Positions 1-5,146 of a DNA stretch of 8,980 bases are shown here, piece after piece (within the stretch, counting starts at the first letter, position 1; each line of letters starts with the position of its first letter). The DNA is taken from assembly GCA_029881175.1 (NCBI GenBank), contig JAOUNC010000088.1, positions 1 to 8,980 on the forward strand, written 5' to 3'. Below the pieces are notes generated by a model that searched no databases, had not been told where the DNA came from, and was given only the letters and a program-made list of their open reading frames with translations. A program made the translations under genes and the position numbers. This stretch comes from Nitrospirota bacterium. GTDB lineage: Bacteria > Nitrospirota > Nitrospiria > Nitrospirales > UBA8639.

Positions 1-1
1 G

Positions 2-1666
2 TATTTGCCGGAGACCAACATTCTTCTCACCCGTTTCCTCCAACATGATGGCGTGGGAGAACTCACCGATTTCATGCCGGTGGAATCGGATGAAGCCGGC
101 TACCGCCCTCGCCGTCATCAAATCATTCGTATGCTCTCTGTGGTCCGCGGGACCGTAACCTTTCGCCTGGAATGTTCGCCCGGGTTTAATTTTGGACGTG
201 ATGCCCATAAGATCGATGTCCGCCCCAAAGGAGTGATTTTTCAATCCGGTGATCAATCTGTGGGCTTGGTCAGTCCTATTCCGCTTCAAACGCGCGAAGG
301 TATGGCCTTTCAGGAATTCACCCTCCATCAGGGCGAGAGCCTGACGTTCTTTTTAGAATATTTGGAAACGAGGAATGGCACCCCTCTCCTCTCAACCCCG
401 GAATCTGGTGAAGAAGCCTTTCGTAATACTTCCGCCTTTTGGCAACGCTGGCTTTCACAATGCCAATACGATGGGCGCTGGCGAGAAGTCGTCCACCGCT
501 CGGCCTTAACACTGAAGTTACTCACCTACGCTCCGACCGGCGCCATCGTCGCGGCCCCCACGACAAGTTTGCCGGAACATATTGGCGGACCACGGAATTG
601 GGATTATCGTTATACATGGATTCGCGATTCAGCCTTCGCGCTCTATGGCCTCTTGCGCTTGGGGTTTACGGTTGAAGCCGGTCGTTTCATGGAGTGGATT
701 AACGCACGCTGCCACGACCTGAACCCTGATGGGTCTATTCAACTCATGTACGGCATCGATGGCCGTCGCGATTTAGAGGAACAAGAACTTCCACATCTGG
801 ATGGACACCGCAGTTCGCGCCCCGTCCGCATCGGGAATGGGGCCGCTTCACAATTGCAAATGGATATGTATGGCGCCTTGATGGACGCCGTGTATTTGTA
901 CAATAAGCATGGCGCCTCGATTTCCTATGATCTGTGGGTCAATCTGTGTCGGCTGTTGGATTTTGTTTGTGAAAACTGGGAACAACCCGACGAGGGAATT
1001 TGGGAAGTTCGCGGCGGCCGCCAACATTTTGTCTATTCCAAGGTCATGTGCTGGGTGGCCCTGGATCGCGGAATTCGTTTAGCCGACAAACGCGGCTTCC
1101 CCGGCAACCGTACCCGTTGGATGACCGAACGCGACAGGATTTACCGGGAAATCATGGAACGGGGGTGGAACCCACAAATCGGGGCCTTCGTTCAAGCCTA
1201 TGACAGTGAAGCCTTAGATGCCGCCAATCTCATTATGCCACTGGTCTTCTTTGTCTCTCCCACTGATCCACGCATGCTCTCGACCCTCGATCGCACGTTG
1301 GAGCAATTGGCCTTAGGCAGCTTGGTCTATCGCTACGATACCAACACGGCCGCCGCCGATGGGGTGGAGGGGGAGGAAGGCACCTTCAGCATGTGTACCT
1401 TTTGGTTAGTCGAGGCCCTCACAAAAGCTGGTCGCTTGACTGAGGCACGACTGATCTTCGAAAAAATGTTAAGCTATGCCAATCATCTCCGTTTATATGC
1501 CGAAGAGGTCTCACATTCCGGTGAGCAATTGGGCAATTTTCCACAGGCCTTTACGCATTTTGGACTGATCACTGCCGCGTGCAATTTAGACTTGGCGCTG
1601 AATACCAAACGCGCTGCCCACACCGTGGCCCGCCGGAATCGACCGGCTTCCCATTCATCGCGCTAA
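2..1666 (+). CDS. Glycoside hydrolase family 15 protein (glucoamylase/trehalase type), 5' partial
   Basis: The protein is an inverting alpha-glucosidase of the GH15 family, which releases glucose from the ends of alpha-glucans or from trehalose. The reading frame is open to the left edge (Tyr-Leu-Pro-Glu-Thr-Asn), and this matches an internal family segment just before the 'TNxLxTRF' strand. The N-terminal part of the beta-sandwich is therefore missing, and the TTG at position 5 is not a real start. Counting from codon 5, the visible parts are a beta-sandwich (about 1-125), then an (alpha/alpha)6 barrel with PRNWDYRYTWIRD (196-208), GIWE (331-334, likely general acid E334) and SGEQLGNFPQAFTH (505-518, likely general base E507). 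No signal peptide can be judged because the N-terminus is absent. The C-terminus ends in a basic, low-complexity tail. The gene lies 59 nt upstream of gnd on the same strand, which suggests that it feeds glucose into the oxidative pentose phosphate pathway. Substrate (starch, glycogen or trehalose) cannot be told from sequence; family assignment is firm. Confidence 0.93.
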   Translation, partial: YLPETNILLTRFLQHDGVGELTDFMPVESDEAGYRPRRHQIIRMLSVVRGTVTFRLECSPGFNFGRDAHKIDVRPKGVIFQSGDQSVGLVSPIPLQTREGMAFQEFTLHQGESLTFFLEYLETRNGTPLLSTPESGEEAFRNTSAFWQRWLSQCQYDGRWREVVHRSALTLKLLTYAPTGAIVAAPTTSLPEHIGGPRNWDYRYTWIRDSAFALYGLLRLGFTVEAGRFMEWINARCHDLNPDGSIQLMYGIDGRRDLEEQELPHLDGHRSSRPVRIGNGAASQLQMDMYGALMDAVYLYNKHGASISYDLWVNLCRLLDFVCENWEQPDEGIWEVRGGRQHFVYSKVMCWVALDRGIRLADKRGFPGNRTRWMTERDRIYREIMERGWNPQIGAFVQAYDSEALDAANLIMPLVFFVSPTDPRMLSTLDRTLEQLALGSLVYRYDTNTAAADGVEGEEGTFSMCTFWLVEALTKAGRLTEARLIFEKMLSYANHLRLYAEEVSHSGEQLGNFPQAFTHFGLITAACNLDLALNTKRAAHTVARRNRPASHSSR

Positions 1667-1712
1667 TTGTTGCCTGTTCAAGGACTGAAGAGACAACAGA
1701 TTGTTTTCACCC

Positions 1713-1719
1713 AAGGAGG
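1713..1719 (+). promoter_or_regulatory. Strong Shine-Dalgarno of gnd
   Basis: AAGGAGG lies 6 nt before the ATG at 1726. It settles the gnd start, because the open frame itself continues upstream to 1579, inside the GH15 gene, without a comparable ribosome site. Confidence 0.85.
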
Positions 1720-1725
1720 GACCTG

Positions 1726-2619
1726 ATGGATATTGGATTTATCGGACTCGGCAAAATGGGCATGAATATGGTGACACGCCTGAGCCAAGGCGGGCATCGC
1801 GTCGTCGCCTATGACCGCACCGCTGATCTCATCACAGAAGCTGAATCAAAAGGCGCCACCGGCGCCACATCACTCGAAGATCTTATTTCCAAACTTCCTC
1901 AACCGCGGGCCGTCTGGGTCATGGTGCCTTCCGGCGATCCCACCGAAGACACGATCCGGCATTTGAGTACGATCCTTGGCAAAGATGACATCGTGATTGA
2001 TGGAGGCAACACCAAATTCCACGACGACGTGCGCCGCGCCGCCGATCTCCACACACGCAGCATTCATTATGTGGATGCCGGAACCAGTGGGGGCATTTGG
2101 GGCTTGCAAATCGGCTATTGTTTAATGGTGGGTGGCGAGAAAGGTCCGGTGACTCATCTGGCTCCGATCTTCACGACTTTAGCACCAGAAAACGGCTGGG
2201 CTCATGTGGGTGGCCATGGCGCTGGACATTACGTCAAGATGGTTCACAATGGCATTGAGTACAGCATGATGCAGGGCTATGCCGAAGGCTTTGAATTGAT
2301 GTCCAAGAGTGAGTACAACTTGGACTTGGCGAATATTGCCGACCTATGGATGCATGGCAGCGTGGTTCGCTCCTGGCTGTTGGAATTAGCAGCCGGCGCG
2401 TTGAAAGATGATCCCAAGTTAGAAGGGCTCAAGGGCTATGTGCAGGATTCGGGAGAAGGCCGCTGGATGTTGATGGATGCCTTGGATAAGGACGTGCCTG
2501 TCCCCACGCTCGCCACAGCCTTGTTCACGCGATTCCGTTCCCGGCAGGAAGAATCCTTTTCAGAAAAAATGCTCGCCGCACTCCGCAACGCCTTTGGCGG
2601 ACATAGTGTCAAACGGTAA
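1726..2619 (+). CDS. gnd: 6-phosphogluconate dehydrogenase, decarboxylating (short form, probably NAD-preferring)
   Basis: This cytoplasmic enzyme oxidatively decarboxylates 6-phosphogluconate to ribulose-5-phosphate. The 297-residue product is the short, single-subunit-repeat class (about 300 aa, like the YqeC/GndA-type proteins), not the roughly 470-aa E. coli type. An N-terminal Rossmann fold carries GFIGLGKMGMNM (4-15). The second strand ends in YDRT with Asp30, where NADP-dependent long enzymes usually have Asn-Arg; this favours NAD+ (inference). VDAGTSGGIWG (116-126) is the substrate loop. GHGAGHYVKMVHNGIEY (163-179) carries K171, N175 and E178 in the same spacing as the K183/N187/E190 catalytic set of long enzymes. 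The ATG at 1726 is chosen for its Shine-Dalgarno and because the Rossmann strand begins at residue 2. zwf starts 29 nt after the stop, so the genes are probably co-transcribed. A beta-hydroxyacid dehydrogenase of other specificity is unlikely given the substrate motifs and the zwf neighbour. Confidence 0.94.
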   Translation: MDIGFIGLGKMGMNMVTRLSQGGHRVVAYDRTADLITEAESKGATGATSLEDLISKLPQPRAVWVMVPSGDPTEDTIRHLSTILGKDDIVIDGGNTKFHDDVRRAADLHTRSIHYVDAGTSGGIWGLQIGYCLMVGGEKGPVTHLAPIFTTLAPENGWAHVGGHGAGHYVKMVHNGIEYSMMQGYAEGFELMSKSEYNLDLANIADLWMHGSVVRSWLLELAAGALKDDPKLEGLKGYVQDSGEGRWMLMDALDKDVPVPTLATALFTRFRSRQEESFSEKMLAALRNAFGGHSVKR

Positions 2620-2636
2620 CCACCTCCCAGGTGAAT

Positions 2637-2640
2637 AGGA
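2637..2640 (+). promoter_or_regulatory. Ribosome binding site favouring the ATG start of zwf
   Basis: AGGA lies 8 nt before the ATG at 2649. The in-frame GTG at 2631, which would add six residues, has only CCCAG directly before it, so the ATG is preferred. The site is weak, and a further in-frame ATG at 2697 cannot be wholly excluded. Confidence 0.5.
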
Positions 2641-2648
2641 CAATCGCC

Positions 2649-4193
2649 ATGAGCACTCCACCGAACCCGTCCGATCCTTCAGGCCAGACCACTCGTATGG
2701 CGATCACCAAGCCTTGTACGATCGTGATCTTTGGAGCCTCCGGTGACTTGACTCGCCGCAAACTGCTCCCCGCTCTGTACAATTTGTTATTGGATGGCCT
2801 CTTGCCAGAAAACTTTGTGGTCTTGGGATTAGGGCGCAAGGATCACTCTGACGAAGATTTTCGGGCCATCGCACGTGACGGCATCGAACAGTTTTCTCGA
2901 CAGACGCTTGAGAATGACAAGTGGAACGCCTTCCAAAGTCGCTTGTTTTATTGTGCCGGGGATATTGCCGCCTCCGACTATTATGTCGCGATCCGTGATC
3001 GGTTGAAGGACATTGAGACACCTCTCAACCTTACCGGCAATCGCATCTTTTATTTGGCCATTCCACCAACGTCCTTTGCTCCCGCATGTGAAGGGCTCCA
3101 ACAGGCCGGGTTAGTGGCTGCCCCTGGGCAAGAGAACACCTATTCCCGAGTCATTGTGGAGAAACCTATCGGCCACGATTTATCTTCTGCCCAGGCCATT
3201 AATACCGCTATCGGTAAGGTCTTTGATGAATCTCAGATTTATCGCATTGATCATTACCTTGGGAAAGAGACCGTCCAGAATATTATGGTCATGCGGTTTG
3301 CCAATTCCATCTTTGAACCCCTATGGAACCATAAATACATCGATCATGTGCAATTGACCGTGAGCGAAGCCGTCACTCTCGGCAGCCGGGCTTCATATTA
3401 CGAGGGAGCCGGAGCGCTGCGGGACATGGTGCAAAATCATATTTTGCAACTGTTGTGTCTGATTGCCATGGAGCCCCCCTACTCACTGGATCCTGATGTG
3501 GTGCGGAATGCCCGAATGGATGTCTTACGCGGACTGCGCCCCATTCGAGGCAAAGAAGTCGAACAGATGACGGTTCGCGCGCAATATGCCCACGGAATTA
3601 TCAAAGACCGGGAAGTGCCTGGCTATCGACGAGAGGAAGGCGTGCAACCTGACTCCACGACAGAAACCTATGTGGCCTTAAAAGTTTTCGTGGAAAACTG
3701 GCGCTGGGCCGGAGTACCGTTCTACATTCGCACGGGGAAAGCCATGGCAACACGCGCCACCGAAATCGCCGTCCAATTCAAGGACATTCCACAGATTTTA
3801 TTTAATGCCAATCCCCAAACACCCCAGGCTCCAAATCTGCTTACGCTGCGCATTCAACCTGAAGAGGGCATGGCCCTCCGCATCATTTCGAAAGTTCCAG
3901 GCACCAAGGCCCAAACCCATCCAGTTGAAATGGACTTTCACTACGGTGACGCATTTGAGGCGCCTTCCCCCGAAGCCTATGAGCGATTGTTACTGGATGT
4001 GATGGCCGGGGATACATCGTTGTTCATGCGGCGTGATGCCGTTGAAGCTTCGTGGAAATGGGTGACCGATATCCTCGAAGGATGGAGCGCGTATGAAACC
4101 AAATGGCTACCAGAATATCCCGCCGGCAGCTGGGGACCGGTCGAAGCCGATCGGCTCATTCATACCGGCGGCCATCATTGGCGAAAAATCTAG
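2649..4193 (+). CDS. zwf: Glucose-6-phosphate 1-dehydrogenase
   Basis: This enzyme catalyses the first step of the oxidative pentose phosphate pathway: glucose-6-phosphate plus NAD(P)+ gives 6-phosphogluconolactone. The 514-residue product is of normal full length. The N-terminal Rossmann domain carries GASGDLTRRKLLPAL (29-43). EKPIGHD (171-177) is the conserved hinge. RIDHYLGKE (199-207) is the substrate signature, with D201 and phosphate-binding H202. GALRDMVQNH (255-264) supplies the catalytic His264, which pairs with D201 by analogy with the Asp177/His240 dyad of the Leuconostoc enzyme. The C-terminal beta-sheet domain is complete, ending in VEADRLIHTGGHHWRKI. About 20 residues before the Rossmann strand are Pro/Ser-rich and probably disordered, and the ATG at 2697 would remove most of them. 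The gene follows gnd by 29 nt. The usual partner, 6-phosphogluconolactonase, does not follow; the next gene is on the other strand. Confidence 0.96.
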   Translation: MSTPPNPSDPSGQTTRMAITKPCTIVIFGASGDLTRRKLLPALYNLLLDGLLPENFVVLGLGRKDHSDEDFRAIARDGIEQFSRQTLENDKWNAFQSRLFYCAGDIAASDYYVAIRDRLKDIETPLNLTGNRIFYLAIPPTSFAPACEGLQQAGLVAAPGQENTYSRVIVEKPIGHDLSSAQAINTAIGKVFDESQIYRIDHYLGKETVQNIMVMRFANSIFEPLWNHKYIDHVQLTVSEAVTLGSRASYYEGAGALRDMVQNHILQLLCLIAMEPPYSLDPDVVRNARMDVLRGLRPIRGKEVEQMTVRAQYAHGIIKDREVPGYRREEGVQPDSTTETYVALKVFVENWRWAGVPFYIRTGKAMATRATEIAVQFKDIPQILFNANPQTPQAPNLLTLRIQPEEGMALRIISKVPGTKAQTHPVEMDFHYGDAFEAPSPEAYERLLLDVMAGDTSLFMRRDAVEASWKWVTDILEGWSAYETKWLPEYPAGSWGPVEADRLIHTGGHHWRKI

Positions 4194-4351
4194 CTTCTCC
4201 CTCCTTTGTCTACCACTGTTCTTGCTCAAATTCTCTTCATCAATCGTTGGTATTTTCCAGCCACGCGTGACTCAACACAGAAAAAAACTCGACAAGGAAG
4301 CCACAGGTTTTAAAAGCTGGGGGTGACTTTCGCACCAAAGCGGGATCGAGG
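4194..4351. other. Convergent intergenic region, no gene
   Basis: These 158 nt separate the 3' ends of zwf and vapC. I find no credible open frame or RNA gene. A run of seven A on the plus strand near 4283-4289 reads as a T-run for minus-strand transcripts leaving vapC, but no stable GC stem precedes it. The self-complementary TTTTAAAA near 4309-4316 has no loop. I therefore cannot name a terminator for either side. Confidence 0.5.
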
Positions 4352-4765
4352 TTACGGTGGCGTGGGAACGACGATCAGATCTGAATGGTGGGCGATATAG
4401 GAAAAATCGCGATCAGCGGTCAATAGGGGAAATCCATGTTCAATACAGACTGATGCAATTAAAAAATCAATTGGACCAGCCTGAACTCCTTTGGACCGAC
4501 ATGTATTCCGAAGTTGTGCAGCGGCCACATAGGTTTCTCGGGTCAGATCCAGAAGAGGGAAAGGTTCAAGGAGTGTCAGAAGACGTTGAAAATCACGTTG
4601 GGATTTCACTCCATCTAAAAGTTCTTGAAGAATATTTCCGATCAAAACCAATCCATCCTCCTGAGTAACATGAAACCGGAAGGCCTGAACGAATGGGTTG
4701 TTTTCTTCTACCTGAGGCCGCCGAAGAACCAACGACCACACAGATGTATCAACGACCAGATTCAC
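4352..4765 (-). CDS. vapC: VapC-type PIN-domain ribonuclease toxin
   Basis: This is the toxin of a type II toxin-antitoxin pair. PIN-domain VapC proteins are Mg2+-dependent RNases that cut tRNA or rRNA and are neutralised by VapB. The 137-residue product is a whole PIN domain. The N-terminal NLVVDTSVWS supplies D6, LQELL supplies E48, GPIDFLIA supplies D100 and LLTADRDF supplies D118 (with D120 nearby). The acidic active site thus looks intact and the toxin should be functional. I chose the GTG at 4765 because PIN proteins usually begin within a few residues of the first Asp-bearing strand. This start overlaps the vapB 3' end by 17 nt, typical of translational coupling. A more upstream GTG at 4801 would add 12 residues unlike the family and deepen the overlap. 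No strong Shine-Dalgarno is visible, consistent with coupling. The RNA target cannot be inferred. Confidence 0.9.
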   Translation of the reverse strand: MNLVVDTSVWSLVLRRPQVEENNPFVQAFRFHVTQEDGLVLIGNILQELLDGVKSQRDFQRLLTLLEPFPLLDLTRETYVAAAQLRNTCRSKGVQAGPIDFLIASVCIEHGFPLLTADRDFSYIAHHSDLIVVPTPP

Positions 4766-4961
4766 GATCTTGCCGATCCACTTTATAGTTCCACTCTTCA
4801 CGAAATTCGATTGATCCCATCGCCCGGAGGATCTTCCGCTGCTGACGTCGTTGAATAAATTCTTCTAACGCCTTTGTTACCGTCTCTTTTTTCGTACGAA
4901 ATCCACCGGCCTTGAGGGCCTTTTTCAAAAGCGCATCTTCAATGGCTAAATTGGTGGGCAT
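4749..4961 (-). CDS. vapB: VapB-family antitoxin, ribbon-helix-helix type
   Basis: This 70-residue antitoxin should bind the downstream VapC and, as a dimer, repress its own promoter. The N-terminal MPTNLAIEDALLKKAL, followed by FRTKKETVTKALEEFIQRR (about residues 21-39), fits the short strand plus two helices of the VapB family, with the typical T(K)KE(T/A)V turn before helix two. The C-terminal part, about 40-70, is charged (several Arg, Glu and Asp) and probably is the toxin-binding segment. An in-frame ATG lies 12 nt upstream (4973), but the sequence between the two ATGs is itself a GGAGGAG Shine-Dalgarno, so the inner ATG is preferred. The gene precedes vapC and overlaps it by 17 nt, the standard antitoxin-first order. 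A near-consensus promoter and a palindrome lie just upstream. Confidence 0.88.
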   Translation of the reverse strand: MPTNLAIEDALLKKALKAGGFRTKKETVTKALEEFIQRRQQRKILRAMGSIEFREEWNYKVDRQDRESGR

Positions 4962-4964
4962 AAA

Positions 4965-4971
4965 CTCCTCC
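4965..4971 (-). promoter_or_regulatory. Shine-Dalgarno of vapB, decides its start
   Basis: GGAGGAG lies 3 nt before the ATG at 4961 (5 nt counted from the GGAGG core). Its first G is the last base of an upstream in-frame ATG at 4973, so ribosomes guided by this site start at the inner ATG. Spacing is on the short side. Confidence 0.7.
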
Positions 4972-4990
4972 ATGTGTAGACATTACACAT
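4972..4990. promoter_or_regulatory. Palindromic operator candidate for VapB/VapBC autoregulation
   Basis: This is a perfect inverted repeat, ATGTGTA-GACAT-TACACAT, with 7-bp arms and a 5-bp spacer. It sits directly upstream of the vapB Shine-Dalgarno and covers the expected transcription start of the promoter at 4993-5021. VapB-family ribbon-helix-helix antitoxins bind such palindromes in their own promoters and repress more strongly in complex with VapC. The symmetry is seen in the sequence; the operator role is inferred from position and family behaviour. Confidence 0.72.
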
Positions 4991-4992
4991 AA

Positions 4993-5021
4993 ATAATAAA
5001 TACCAACAACTAGGGTGTCAA
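4993..5021 (-). promoter_or_regulatory. Near-consensus sigma-70 promoter of vapBC
   Basis: On the minus strand TTGACA (5021-5016, perfect -35 consensus) is followed after 17 nt by TATTAT (4998-4993, one mismatch from TATAAT). The predicted start is near 4986, inside the palindrome, giving a leader of about 25 nt before the vapB ATG. A strong promoter overlapped by an operator is the usual design of an autoregulated toxin-antitoxin operon. Confidence 0.78.
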
Positions 5022-5146
5022 TGACTTCGGAAAAGGTTCAAAGAGAGGTTTTCGGAGAGTTAGCGAATGACGCCAACCATCCACTCATCATTAGATTTCA
5101 ACGATTTCCCTACACACAATTTCTTGACGGCACCGTGCAGATCTTC
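5022..5146. other. Intergenic region between tal-pgi and the vapBC promoter
   Basis: There is no gene in these 125 nt. I looked for a terminator after the tal-pgi stop and found only short, unconvincing stems, for example ACGG/CCGT with a 2-nt loop near 5127-5136, without a following T-run. Read-through from tal-pgi into vapBC on the same strand is therefore possible. Confidence 0.4.

Noticed and set aside
1579..1725. Upstream extension of the gnd frame by 49 codons into the GH15 gene
   Set aside because: The extension overlaps conserved GH15 coding sequence, and the ATG at 1726 has a strong Shine-Dalgarno and starts right at the Rossmann strand.
4357..4858. Plus-strand open frames opposite vapC and vapB
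   Set aside because: They are antisense to a clear PIN-domain gene with intact catalytic residues, have no recognisable protein features and no good ribosome site.
4246..5007. 10-nt inverted match flanking vapBC (GTTGGTATTT at 4246-4255 plus strand and 4998-5007 minus strand), possible insertion boundary
   Set aside because: It is short and AT-rich, does not extend, and one copy lies in the vapBC promoter spacer. A 10-nt match by chance between two such intergenic regions is not very unlikely.
5111..5116. Single TACACA half-site resembling one arm of the vapBC operator
   Set aside because: It has no inverted partner at the right spacing, and a 6-mer is expected by chance.
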